From the NCBI RefSeq assembly GCF_025244705.1, contig NZ_CP104207.1, positions 3,596,001 to 3,660,000 of the forward strand: a stretch of DNA of 64,000 nucleotides, given 5' to 3'. The DNA comes from Sphingopyxis sp. PET50 (GTDB lineage Bacteria > Pseudomonadota > Alphaproteobacteria > Sphingomonadales > Sphingomonadaceae). The notes under the pieces are model-generated. The model made no database searches, was not told where the DNA came from, and saw nothing but the letters and a program-made list of their open reading frames with translations. Shown here piece by piece: positions 30,414 to 39,261 of this stretch (its first letter is position 1; every line of letters begins with the position of its first letter). The translations under genes and the position numbers were made by a program.

Positions 30414-31904
30414 ATGAGCGCATTCGGACGCCGACCCGGTACCGCAGGACGCCCCGCCTTTGGCGTGGCGAAGCCGATGCAGGGCGGGCCCGGCACGATG
30501 GCCGGGGGTGGTCAGTTCCCCGCGCTCGACACCGCTCCGCTCCCCGAATCATCGTTGCCGCTCAGCCCCGAAATGGAAGCAATGGAGCGGCTGAACCAGC
30601 GTTCGACCGCCGAGGCGATGGAGCCCGAAAAGGCGCAAGGGTTCGAAGCCAGCGTCCACAAGATCAAGGAACAGGTGCTGCCGCGCCTGCTCGAACGCGT
30701 CGACCCCGAAGCCGCGGCGACGCTGTCGAAGGACGAACTGACCGAGGAATTCCGTCCGATCATCCTCGAAGTGCTCGCCGAACTGCGCATCACGCTCAAC
30801 CGCCGCGAACAGTTCGCGCTCGAAAAGGTGCTGGTCGACGAACTGCTCGGTTTCGGGCCGCTGGAAGAGCTTCTCGCCGATCCCGACATCAGCGACATCA
30901 TGGTCAACGGCCCTTACCAGACCTATATCGAAAAGAAGGGGCAGCTGGTCATCGCCCCGATCCAGTTCCGCGACGAACAGCATCTGTTCCAGATCGCGCA
31001 GCGCATCTGCAACATGGTCGGCCGCCGCGTCGACCAGACCACACCGCTCGCCGACGCCCGCTTGAAGGACGGCAGCCGCGTCAACGTGATCGTGCCGCCG
31101 CTGAGCCTCCGTGGGACCGCCATCTCGATTCGTAAATTCTCAGCCAAGCCGATCACGCTCGACATGCTGTGCCAGTGGGGCGCGATGAGCCAAAAGATGT
31201 GCACCGCGCTGAAGATCGCGGGCGCCAGCCGCTTCAATATCGTCATCTCAGGCGGCACAGGCTCGGGCAAGACCACCATGCTCAACGCGCTGTCGAAGAT
31301 GATCGACCCCGGCGAACGCGTGCTGACCATCGAGGACGCCGCCGAACTGCGTCTGCAGCAGCCGCACTGGCTGCCGCTCGAAACGCGCCCTGCGAACCTG
31401 GAAGGCAATGGCGCGATCCACATGGGCGACCTTGTGAAGAACGCGCTGCGTATGCGTCCCGACCGGATCATCATGGGTGAGGTCCGCGGCGCCGAATGTT
31501 TCGACCTCCTCGCCGCGATGAACACGGGTCACGACGGGTCGATGTGCACGCTCCACTCGAACAGCCCGCGCGAGTGCCTCGGCCGTATGGAGAATATGGT
31601 GCTGATGGGCGACATCAAGATTCCGAAGGAAGCGATCTCGAAGCAGATCGCCGATTCGGTCGACCTGATCGTCCAGATCAAGCGCCTGCGCGACGGTTCG
31701 CGGCGCGTCACCAATGTCACCGAGGTGATCGGCATGGAAGGCGACGTCATCGTCACCCAGGAATTGTTCAAGTTCGAATATCTGGACGAGGACAAGGACG
31801 GCAAGATCATCGGCGAATATCGCGCGATGGGCCTGCGCCCCTATACGCTGGAAAAGGCCCGCCAGTTCGGTTTCGACCAGCCCTTCCTCGAGGCCTGCCT
31901 CTAA
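30414..31904 (+). CDS. cpaF: CpaF/TadA-type secretion ATPase
   Basis: The 496-residue protein begins with a disordered Gly/Pro/Ala stretch. The type II/IV secretion ATPase core follows: FGPLEELLADPDISDIMVNG, Walker A GGTGSGKTT near residue 280, the Asp box LTIEDAAELRLQQ, RMRPDRIIMGEVRGAE and a His box with GHDGSMCTLHSNSPRE. CpaF powers assembly of Flp pili at the inner membrane. No other cpa/tad gene is in the window. The start at 30414 has GCAGGA 7 nt upstream; 30384 is an in-frame alternative. Confidence 0.92.
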   Translation: MSAFGRRPGTAGRPAFGVAKPMQGGPGTMAGGGQFPALDTAPLPESSLPLSPEMEAMERLNQRSTAEAMEPEKAQGFEASVHKIKEQVLPRLLERVDPEAAATLSKDELTEEFRPIILEVLAELRITLNRREQFALEKVLVDELLGFGPLEELLADPDISDIMVNGPYQTYIEKKGQLVIAPIQFRDEQHLFQIAQRICNMVGRRVDQTTPLADARLKDGSRVNVIVPPLSLRGTAISIRKFSAKPITLDMLCQWGAMSQKMCTALKIAGASRFNIVISGGTGSGKTTMLNALSKMIDPGERVLTIEDAAELRLQQPHWLPLETRPANLEGNGAIHMGDLVKNALRMRPDRIIMGEVRGAECFDLLAAMNTGHDGSMCTLHSNSPRECLGRMENMVLMGDIKIPKEAISKQIADSVDLIVQIKRLRDGSRRVTNVTEVIGMEGDVIVTQELFKFEYLDEDKDGKIIGEYRAMGLRPYTLEKARQFGFDQPFLEACL

Positions 31905-32893
31905 ACGAAGCCGCCGAGTGCTTTCCCGGCGAGGCCGGGAAACACCTTGCCCACCTTGCCGAGCAGATAATCGCCATAGGTGCCGCCCGCCTGATGCACG
32001 TCGACGCCGTCCCAGCGCGGCAATAGCCGCGTTGTCGCCGGGACAGGCAGCGGATCGACCGATGCCGCGAAATCGGGATCGTAGAAGAGCGGCCACGACA
32101 ATCGCTCGCGCCCCGAAGCGTTGATCACCCGGTGCGGCGCCGAGCGGAAACGCCCGCGTGTCAGCCGTTCGAACATGTCGCCGATATTGACGACGAGCGC
32201 ATGGCCGCGCGGCGGCACCGCGATCCAGCTCCCGTCGGCGGCGCGGACCTCCAGCCCGCCATGCGCATCCTGCCCGAGCAGGGTGAGCAGCCCGTAATCG
32301 CTATGCTCGCCGACGCCGAGATCGTCAGGCGCGCCATCCGGCGGATAGTGGAAGATGCGGAACAGCAAGGTCGGGCGCCGGGTGATGCCGGCCGCGAAAT
32401 GGTCGGCCGGCAAGCCGAGCGCGAGCGCCATGCCGCGCATCAGCGCCTCCGCCGCCGCGACCGATGCCGCGAGATAATCCTCCACCGCCCCGCGCAGCGC
32501 AGGCAGGTCGCCGGGCCACAGATTGGCGCCGTGCAGCGGCCAGCCCGCCGCGACGCGCGGATCGTCCGGCCCCAACTCCTCGCCGAGATACAGCCCCTCC
32601 TTGCGGTCGGGCCGTCCCGAGGTGAGCTCGCCGCCGAGCGGGAACCAACCGCGCCAGGCCGTGCCGCCTTTCGCCATCGCGATCGCCGCCTTGTCGGCCT
32701 CGGGCAGCGCGAAAAAGGCATGGCCCGCCGCCTCCAGCCGGGCGAACAACGCATCGGGGATGCCATGACCCTCGGCGTAGAAGAAACCGTACTCGGCGCT
32801 CGCCGCACCGATCGCGGCGGCAGTGCGCTCCACCGCGACGGCATCGTCCATCGCCAGCAGCGGGCCGATGTCGATGACGGGCAGCGATGTCAC
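31901..32893 (-). CDS. Isopenicillin-N-synthase-like 2OG-Fe(II) oxygenase
   Basis: The 330-residue protein has the DIOX_N domain (LPVIDIGPLL, YGFFYAEGHGIPDALF) and the 2OG-Fe(II) core. The HxD pair is in GEHSDYGLLTLL, the distal His in SAPHRVINAS and the oxoglutarate-binding Arg-x-Ser in GRERLSWPLFYDP. The substrate is unknown. The GTG start overlaps the coq7 stop as GTGA, so it is probably coupled. Its 3' end overlaps the cpaF end by 4 nt, tail to tail. Confidence 0.88.
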   Translation of the reverse strand: MTSLPVIDIGPLLAMDDAVAVERTAAAIGAASAEYGFFYAEGHGIPDALFARLEAAGHAFFALPEADKAAIAMAKGGTAWRGWFPLGGELTSGRPDRKEGLYLGEELGPDDPRVAAGWPLHGANLWPGDLPALRGAVEDYLAASVAAAEALMRGMALALGLPADHFAAGITRRPTLLFRIFHYPPDGAPDDLGVGEHSDYGLLTLLGQDAHGGLEVRAADGSWIAVPPRGHALVVNIGDMFERLTRGRFRSAPHRVINASGRERLSWPLFYDPDFAASVDPLPVPATTRLLPRWDGVDVHQAGGTYGDYLLGKVGKVFPGLAGKALGGFV

Positions 32894-33432
32894 AGGCGCA
32901 TCCCGAGCCAGATGACCGCCTCGGTCGAAGCGGACACGATCGGAGCGATCACCGCCGACCAGGCGCGGCTTTTCCCCAGTTGATCGACTGACCGATCATG
33001 ATGTTCCTGTTCCTCGGCAACGATGGCGCGAAGAGTCGCCACGGCAGCCGCATCGCGGCCGTCGAGCATGGCGATCTGCTGGTGCATATGCCGCAGTACG
33101 ACGCGTTCGATCGCCACCGTCGTTGCGGCAATGGCGCCGGCTCCCGCCAGACCCGTCAGCGTGCCGAGTACGAATCCACCGATGCCGCACAGATGATAGC
33201 TGCGGCACCGCCGACGTCCGCGGCGTTCCAGTTCGGCCCCGAACAGCGCGCGATGACCGCGCTCATGCTCAAGGAACTCGTCAAGCTCGGTACGCATGGC
33301 GGGCGCCGTCCACCGGGCCAGCCAGTGCTGCGCCCGATAGATGCAGATGGCACCATGCTCGCCCGCATGGTCGACCTTGATCACCCGGTCTCCCAGCGAT
33401 TCGTCCTGATCCAGACGCGCGGCCAGCATCAT
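32890..33432 (-). CDS. coq7: COQ7-type demethoxyubiquinone hydroxylase
   Basis: The 180-residue ferritin-like di-iron protein has KVDHAGEHGAICIYRAQ, FLEHERGHRALF and AEEQEHHDRS, the three ligand-bearing stretches of COQ7. It hydroxylates demethoxyubiquinone late in ubiquinone synthesis at the inner membrane. The start at 33432 overlaps the upstream stop as ATGA; a longer reading to 33549 would overlap the small membrane protein out of frame. It belongs to a three-gene coupled operon. Confidence 0.9.
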   Translation of the reverse strand: MMLAARLDQDESLGDRVIKVDHAGEHGAICIYRAQHWLARWTAPAMRTELDEFLEHERGHRALFGAELERRGRRRCRSYHLCGIGGFVLGTLTGLAGAGAIAATTVAIERVVLRHMHQQIAMLDGRDAAAVATLRAIVAEEQEHHDRSVDQLGKSRAWSAVIAPIVSASTEAVIWLGMRL

Positions 33433-33626
33433 CCGCGCAGCAGCCAGAAAGCGAAGGCAAAGAGCGCCACGCCCGCCGACGCGAGCGCGATGCCGCGCCA
33501 GGGCATGAAACCGACCTTGTCGACGTCGCGGCGGTGGTCGCGGCGCCACCCGGCATATTCGGCGACGGCGAACAGGATGACCGCGCCGATGCTCACCGAC
33601 AGCAAGGACACTTGCATCCGACCCAT
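33429..33626 (-). CDS. Small two-TM membrane protein upstream of coq7
   Basis: The 65-residue protein has two predicted helices (SLLSVSIGAVILFAVAEYAG and IALASAGVALFAFAFWLL) joined by a basic loop (WRRDHRRDVDK). The start may be 33617 (MQVSLLS). It is translationally coupled to coq7 by ATGA, which supports it as a real gene. The function is unknown; a membrane partner for ubiquinone synthesis is only a guess from position. Confidence 0.65.
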   Translation of the reverse strand: MGRMQVSLLSVSIGAVILFAVAEYAGWRRDHRRDVDKVGFMPWRGIALASAGVALFAFAFWLLRG

Positions 33627-33698
33627 TCCCTTCGCACTATGACCGTCCCCCCAACCGGGCTAGGCCCGACCGGCCCGATCCCCGAGAGAGGCCCCGAT

Positions 33699-34533
33699 AT
33701 GCGTCATTTCCATGCGGTTGCAAGTGCAGCGCTGATCGCCGTTGCCGCGTGCAGCGCCCCTGCGTCCGACGCGACCGCCGGCGAAGCCGCGGCCAGGCCC
33801 GGCGATGCGATCGCCGCCGCGGTCGCGGCGCCCACTCGCACGCTCGGCCAATGTCGCACGCGACCAATATCGCCACCCCGCCGAGACGCTCGCCTTTTTC
33901 GGCGTGAAGCCGGGCGATACGGTCGTTGAACTGTGGCCCGGTGGCGGCTGGTACACCGAAATCCTTGCCCCGCTCAGCAAGGCGGGCGGCGGCACTCTCT
34001 ATGTCGCGGCGCCGTGGGACAAGGGTCTCGATCGCGTCAAGGACAGGCAGGCGGCGGATGCCGCCACCTATGGCGCGCTGAAATTCTCCGAATTCCCGGC
34101 CGCCTAGCACCAATCCCAAGGTCCCCGACGGCAGCGCCGATGTCGTGCTGACCTTTCGCAACGTCCACAACTGGCGTTTCGACGGCAAGGACAACACCGC
34201 CGACGCCTTCCGGCAGATTTATGCGATGCTCAAGCCCGGCGGCGTGCTGGGCGTCGAGGAACATCGGCTGGACGAGAGTGACGACCCCGCGAAGGAGGAG
34301 AAATCGGGCTATATGAAGGAAAGCTCGATCATCGCCTTTGCCGAGGCGGCGGGTTTCAAGCTGGCTCGACAAGAGCGAAATCAATGCCAACCCGAAAGAT
34401 ACGAAGGATTATCCCAAGGGCGTCTGGACATTGCCGCCTTCCCTGCGCGAGGGCGAGGTTGACCGAGCCAAATATCTGGCGATCGGCGAATCGGATCGCA
34501 TGACGCTGAAATTCGTGAAGCTCAGCGCTCTGA
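33699..34533 (+). CDS. Exported SAM-dependent methyltransferase-like lipoprotein, four frameshifts
   Basis: A lipoprotein signal (lipobox AVAAC, Cys18) with GAGAGAGG upstream precedes a COG4798-type methyltransferase-like domain: NVARDQYRHPAETLAFFGV, GDTVVELWPGGGWYTEILAP, SADVVLTFRNVHNW, RQIYAMLKPGGVLGVEEHR and SEINANPKDTKDYPKGVWTLPP. The pieces lie in different frames. Removing one T at each of 33844, 34105, 34366 and 34522 gives one continuous protein reading RTPANVARD, PAASTNPKV, FKLADKSEI and KFVKPAL, then a stop at 34531-34533. Family members are predicted to be exported, which is odd for a SAM-dependent fold. The substrate is unknown. Confidence 0.72.
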
Positions 34534-35297
34534 AACACATCGAGACCATCGACCCGGCGCTGCTGCTCAGCGCCTATGCCCAAGGGCTGTTCCCGATGGC
34601 CGACGCGGCGGACGACCCGTCGGTCCATTGGGTCGAACCGCGGCTGCGCGCGATTCTGCCGCTCGACGGCTTCCACCTGTCGCGCAGCCTGAAAAAAATC
34701 ATCGTCGGCGAGCGGTTCCACGTCACCACCGACCGCGCCTTTGCCGATATGGTCGCGCTGTGTGCCGAGCCCGCCGACGACCGGCCCACGACCTGGATCA
34801 ACCCGGTCATCAAGGCGAGCTATGACCGGCTGTTCCGCCTCGGCCATGCGCACAGCGTCGAATGCTGGCAACGGGGCGAGCTGGTGGGCGGGCTTTATGG
34901 TGTGACATTGGGCCGCGCCTTTTTCGGCGAATCGATGGTCAGCCGGGCGCGCGACGCATCGAAGGTCGCGCTGGCGCATCTCGTCGCGCGATTGCGCGCG
35001 GGCGGCTGGCGGCTGCTCGACTGCCAGTTCATCACCCCGCATCTCGCATCCCTGGGGGCGATCGAAATCCCGCAGCGCGATTATCTGGCGCGGCTTTATT
35101 CGGTGTTGTCGGGTGGCGGCGCCGACGGTGCGGCCTTGGGGGCAGGCGCCGGCGTTTCGGGCGTGCCTTCGCCGCCGTTCGTCGCGGGCGACTGGGGCGC
35201 GCTCGATGCCTTGAGTGCCGCAGCCTTGGGCGCGGAGCGCGCGACGGGTTCGCCGCCCGGATATGTCATCGCACAGCTTTTGACGAACACGTCATAG
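34500..35297 (+). CDS. aat: Leucyl/phenylalanyl-tRNA-protein transferase
   Basis: Aat moves Leu or Phe from tRNA to N-terminal Arg/Lys of proteins for ClpS/ClpAP decay (N-end rule). It has PALLLSAYAQGLFPMADA, VHWVEPRLRAILPLDGFHLSRSL, HSVECW, LVGGLYGVTLGRAFFGESMFS-like sequence and LLDCQFITPHLASLGAIEIPR-like sequence. Homology begins only at IETIDPA. As read, the first in-frame ATG (34500) belongs to the end of the methyltransferase; if the T at 34522 is an error, translation may begin at CTG 34530. The last 202 nt overlap the antisense DUF2155 gene, yet the end IAQLLTNTS is family-like. Confidence 0.88.
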   Translation: MTLKFVKLSALKHIETIDPALLLSAYAQGLFPMADAADDPSVHWVEPRLRAILPLDGFHLSRSLKKIIVGERFHVTTDRAFADMVALCAEPADDRPTTWINPVIKASYDRLFRLGHAHSVECWQRGELVGGLYGVTLGRAFFGESMVSRARDASKVALAHLVARLRAGGWRLLDCQFITPHLASLGAIEIPQRDYLARLYSVLSGGGADGAALGAGAGVSGVPSPPFVAGDWGALDALSAAALGAERATGSPPGYVIAQLLTNTS

Positions 35298-35737
35298 ATC
35301 GGGTGCTGGATGATATTGCGCTCGGGCCGCTCGCGAAAGATCCAGCCCGAAAAGACGCGATACCATTTGTCGTCGCGCTGATCCTGCACGGTCAGCTGGA
35401 CGAAGGCGCCGGTTTCGGGCGGGTCCTCCCACGGCGCGGTCTGTTCGCAGGCGCGCAGGCGCACGATCGCGCGGCCGACGCGCGCGGTGTCGCCGGGCTT
35501 CATCTCGAGCTCGCGGACCAGCCCGTTGCGCTTGTTGAGCAGGCCGACGACGGCAATGCGTTCGGCCATCGGGGTCGCGCCCTCGATCCCGCCGACTTCG
35601 GCCGGCACGCGTTCGGACTTGGCGACCGTCTGCACCGTGGCGCTGCCATTGCCTTTTTTCGCCCCGCGGTCGCAGGCGGTCAGCGCCGTCGCGGCCAGAA
35701 GCGCCATCAGCGCGGTCGGAATCGGGCGGGGCGCCAT
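35096..35737 (-). CDS. DUF2155 lipoprotein
   Basis: The 213-residue protein has a lipobox (LTAC, Cys22) and a DUF2155 domain: RVGRAIVRLRACEQTAPWEDPPETGAFVQLTV, KWYRVFSGWIFRERPERNIIQHPIYDVFVKSC. A Pro/Ala-rich tail follows. The function is unknown, but the gene is commonly found next to NDUFA12 and aat. The start at 35737 gives a clean signal peptide and lies 6 nt past the NDUFA12 stop. The 3' third overlaps aat on the other strand. Confidence 0.85.
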   Translation of the reverse strand: MAPRPIPTALMALLAATALTACDRGAKKGNGSATVQTVAKSERVPAEVGGIEGATPMAERIAVVGLLNKRNGLVRELEMKPGDTARVGRAIVRLRACEQTAPWEDPPETGAFVQLTVQDQRDDKWYRVFSGWIFRERPERNIIQHPIYDVFVKSCAMTYPGGEPVARSAPKAAALKASSAPQSPATNGGEGTPETPAPAPKAAPSAPPPDNTE

Positions 35738-35742
35738 GAAGC

Positions 35743-36129
35743 TTACTCGGCGCCGGGGCGCCACGCCTCGTAATCGCCGGTTGCGGCGGCGCGTCGGCCG
35801 CCGCGTTCGAGCGCCCCCTCCGGGCGATAGGCGTCACCGGTACCGGTCAGGTTCGCCGTCGCTTCCCGCTCCCACGCGCGCGGCGCGGGCAGGGCGTCCT
35901 GGGGCAATTCGTCGAGCGTGCCGTGCAGCCAGCCGTGCCATTCGGGCGGTACCCGGCTGGCGTCGTTCGATCCGTTGTAGAGCACCCAGCGGCGGTTGCC
36001 CTTGCGCGCGCGGAAATAGCGGTTACCGAGAGCGTCCTCGCCGACCTTTTCGCCGTTTGCCCAACTGTTCAGCAGCGTGCCGAGGGTCGCGCCGTCCCAC
36101 CAAGTGAAAATCTTGCCTAAAATGCCCAT
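35743..36129 (-). CDS. NADH:ubiquinone oxidoreductase accessory subunit NDUFA12-like
   Basis: The 128-residue protein matches the NDUFA12/B17.2 family: FTWWDGATLGTLLNSW, VGEDALGNRYFRARKGNRRWVLYNG, DASRVPPEWHGWLHGTLDELP. It is an accessory subunit of complex I in mitochondria and alphaproteobacteria, on the matrix/cytoplasmic side. It is the first gene of a two-gene unit with DUF2155. Confidence 0.93.
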   Translation of the reverse strand: MGILGKIFTWWDGATLGTLLNSWANGEKVGEDALGNRYFRARKGNRRWVLYNGSNDASRVPPEWHGWLHGTLDELPQDALPAPRAWEREATANLTGTGDAYRPEGALERGGRRAAATGDYEAWRPGAE

Positions 36130-36192
36130 GGCCGCGCGTTTACAGGCATCGGGGCGCGTTTCGCAAGCGCCAATGGCGGCGCGGGCGCCCGA

Positions 36193-36645
36193 TCATTTGT
36201 CATTCCAGGTCACGGTCGCATTTTCGTCGATGCCGAGCTTCGCCGCCGTGCCGCCCGCGAGTTCGAGTACCGCGCTCACCTCGCCGCCGCTGACCACCGG
36301 CTCGAGGTTTTCGGGGATGGTATTCTCGGCGATGCGGTCGATGCTGCCGTCGGTGCGGATGAAGACCATGTCGAGCGGGATCAGCGTGTTCTTCATCCAG
36401 AAGCTGGCGTATCGGGGCTTGGCGAAGGGAAAGAGCATGCCGCCCTTTTCGGGCAGGCTGGTGCGGAACATCAGTCCCTTTTCCTGCTCCTCGGGCGTGC
36501 GCGCGACCTCGACGGTAAAGACATGGGTCTTGTCGGGCGCCTTGATCGTGACCGGAATCGTCGCCGGGCGCGCGGCATCCGAATCGCCGCAACTCGCGAC
36601 CGGCAATGCCATCGCAAGAGCGACAGCGGTCATCCACGCACGCAT
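36193..36645 (-). CDS. DUF192 lipoprotein
   Basis: The 150-residue protein has a lipobox (VASC, Cys19) followed by a DUF192 domain: VEVARTPEEQEKGLMFRTSLPEKGGMLFPF, ASFWMKNTLIPLDMVFIRTDG, VLELAGGTAAKLGI. The function is unknown. The start at 36645 is preferred because AAAGGA lies 8 nt upstream; the in-frame ATG at 36654 would place those purines directly against it. Confidence 0.85.
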   Translation of the reverse strand: MRAWMTAVALAMALPVASCGDSDAARPATIPVTIKAPDKTHVFTVEVARTPEEQEKGLMFRTSLPEKGGMLFPFAKPRYASFWMKNTLIPLDMVFIRTDGSIDRIAENTIPENLEPVVSGGEVSAVLELAGGTAAKLGIDENATVTWNDK

Positions 36646-36681
36646 CGGCCACATCCTTTCGCCGCCCCGGAAAGCCCGCTC

Positions 36682-37245
36682 CTAATCGAGCCCCGCCTCC
36701 TCGTCCAGCGCGGCCAGATCGCCCGGCGCGGCCGCAAGGATTCGCCGCGCGAGGGCAAGCGAATGGCCGGCGCGGGCAAAGGCCGCAACCTGCCGCTCGC
36801 GCTGTGCGGGATCGGTCGCCGCGGCGGCTGCATAGGGGCCGAATCGGCGGCGGCGCGCGAAGCCGAGCGCGGCGGACAGCGCCGCACCCTCGGCGGCCTC
36901 GACAGCCTCGCCCGAATCGGCGGCGTCGATACCATCGACCCAGAGTTGCGCCTTGACCCGCCGCACGCCCAGCCCGCGCCGCGTCATCGCGGCGCCCCGC
37001 ATTGCCGCATAGTGCCGGTCGTCGACGAAGCCGAGCCGTTCCATTTTCGCGACGACCGCTTCGCACGCCGTCGCTGGATCGGCCGGATCCGTCCAATCGG
37101 ATTCGCCGAGCTTGCGTGCCAGATAGCGCGCCAATTTGGCCCGGCTGGTCGCGAAGCGCGCGACATAGGCCAGCGCCAGCTCGTCGAGCCGCGCCGCATC
37201 GAGGGGCTTTCTGGCCCGGCCGGATCGCGCCGCGCTTTTGACCAT
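36682..37245 (-). CDS. recX: Regulatory protein RecX
   Basis: The 187-residue protein has the RecX three-helix repeats: LALAYVARFATSRAKLARYLARKLGE, VVAKMERLGFVDDRHYAAMRG, RRGLGVRRVKAQLWVDGI. RecX binds RecA filaments and limits recombination. recA is not in the window. The start at 37245 is chosen because homology begins just after it; the frame stays open upstream to 37566 without family similarity. Confidence 0.82.
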   Translation of the reverse strand: MVKSAARSGRARKPLDAARLDELALAYVARFATSRAKLARYLARKLGESDWTDPADPATACEAVVAKMERLGFVDDRHYAAMRGAAMTRRGLGVRRVKAQLWVDGIDAADSGEAVEAAEGAALSAALGFARRRRFGPYAAAAATDPAQRERQVAAFARAGHSLALARRILAAAPGDLAALDEEAGLD

Positions 37246-37422
37246 GCCATGTTTATGCCACAGTCGGGCCCGATTGAGAACGACCAGCGCCGCCATATCG
37301 GGCATCAATGCCTGAAAACAGGCGATTTGTTCCAACGATAAAGGGATCGCGCAGCACGTATGGCCCAGAAAGATGACATGCTTGTTGCCGCGCGGCCCGC
37401 ATCGCGGGATGCCGGAGCCCCT

Positions 37423-39175
37423 ATGACCGATACCAACAAAGATGCGGCGGACGCGCTCGTGCCGACGCCGACCGAATGTTTCCAGCCGCGCCGTTTTTCG
37501 GACTTCGCCACCGTCGGCGAAGCGCTCGACTATGCCGCCAGCGGCAGCCGCGGGCTCAATTTCCACGATCCGCGCGGGAAGCTGGTGCGTCCCTATCCCT
37601 ATAGCGAGCTGAAGGCCGATGCGATCGCGACCGCCTATCGGCTGATCGCCGCGGGGGTGAAGCCCGGCGACCGCATCGCGCTGATCGCCGAGACCGGCCC
37701 CGAATTCGCCGCGCTGTTCTTCGGCACGATCTATGCCGGCTGCCTGGCCGGTGCCGCTGCCGTTGCCGACCAGCTTCGGCGGGCGCGACTCCTATGTCGG
37801 CCAGCTTGTCGTCCAGCTGACCAGCTGCGATCCGACGATGCTCTTTTGCCCGCCCGAAATCGCCGCCATGGCGACCGAGGCCGCCGAAAAGCAGAATGTC
37901 GTGCCGATGGACTGGAGCGCATTCGAGACGCGCCCCGCGCCGGTGGTCGAGCTGCCCGAGCAGAAGACCGACGAGACCTGCTATCTCCAGTACAGCAGCG
38001 GCTCGACGCGCTTCCCGCACGGCGTCGCCGTGACGCATGGCGCCCTGCTCAACAATCTCGCCGCGCACAGCCACGGCATGCATGTGCAGGACAGCGACCG
38101 CTGCGTCAGCTGGCTGCCCTGGTATCACGACATGGGCCTCGTCGGCTGCCTGCTGTCCCCGGTCGCCAACCAGGTGTCGGTCGACTATCTGAAGACCGAG
38201 GATTTCGCGCGCCGCCCGCTCGCCTGGCTCGACCTGATCAGCCGCAACCAAGGCACGACGCTCAGCTATTCGCCGACCTTCGGCTATGATATCTGCGCGC
38301 GCCGCGTGTCGAGCCAGACGCATGTCGCCGACCGCTTCGACCTGTCGCGCTGGCGCGTCGCGGGCAATGGCGCCGACATGATCCGCCCCGACGTGATGCA
38401 GCATTTCGTCGATGCCTTTGCCGATGCGGGTTTCAAGGCGAGCGCCTTCCTGCCGAGCTACGGCCTCGCCGAAGCGACGCTCGCGGTGAGCATCATGCCG
38501 CCGGGCGAGGGTATCGTCGTCGAACTGGTCGAGGAAACCGAATTGTCGGGCGCCGCGAACGACGCGGGCCGCCCGACGCGCTACCGTGCGATCGTCAACT
38601 GCGGCCGCGCCGCGCGCGACATGACCATCGAAGTGCGCGACGAAGCGGGCAACGTCCTGCCCGACCAGACCGTCGGCAAGGTGTGGTGCACCGGCCCGTC
38701 GCTGATGACCGGCTATTACCGCGACCCCGAAGCGACCGCCGCCTGCATGAAGGACGGCTGGCTCGACACGGGCGATATGGGTTATTTGTCAGGCGGTTAC
38801 ATCTATATCGTCGGCCGCGCCAAGGACATGATCATCATCAACGGCAAGAATCACTGGCCGCAGGACATCGAGTGGGCGGTCGAACAATTGCCGGGCTTCA
38901 AGTCGGGCGACATCGCCGCCTTCGCGATCACCGCGCCGGGCGGTGAAGAGACGCCGGCGGTGCTCGTCCAGTGCCGCACCAGCGACGAGGATGAACGCGC
39001 CGCGCTGCGCGAGACGATCCGCGAGCGCGTCCGCGCGATCACCGGCATGAACTGCCTGATCGAGCTGATCCCGCCGCGCACGCTGCCGCGCACCAGCTCG
39101 GGCAAGCTCAGCCGGTCGAAGGCGCGCGCCCAATATCTGGCCGGGGAAATCCAACCCTTTGCCATCGCCGCCTGA
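37423..39175 (+). CDS. Fatty acyl-AMP ligase (FAAL-like), one frameshift
   Basis: The protein has about 583 residues in the ANL superfamily. YLQYSSGSTRFPHGVAVTHG (P-loop-like A3), SWLPWYHDMGLVGCLL, FLPSYGLAEATLAVS and DGWLDTGDMGYLSGGYIYIVGR are the FAAL-type motifs, and a Lys lies near the end (SSGKLSR). It activates fatty acids as acyl-AMP, usually for transfer to a carrier protein; no carrier protein or synthase is nearby. One extra base near 37746 shifts YAGCL out of frame before PVPLPLPTSFGGRDSYVGQL. The start at 37423 has GGAG 5 nt upstream. Confidence 0.87.
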
Positions 39176-39200
39176 TTTTCGTCCCGCGCCGGGACGAAAA
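39176..39200 (+). terminator. Perfect hairpin directly after the acyl-AMP ligase stop
   Basis: TTTTCGTCCCG-CGC-CGGGACGAAAA is an 11-bp perfect stem starting at the base after the stop codon. There is no T run after it on the plus strand, so termination is likely but not certain. Confidence 0.5.
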
Positions 39201-39261
39201 AAGCCGGACGCGCCAGCCGGATAGTTACTTTCGGGTAACCCCATGTCGCTAGACCGGTCCG

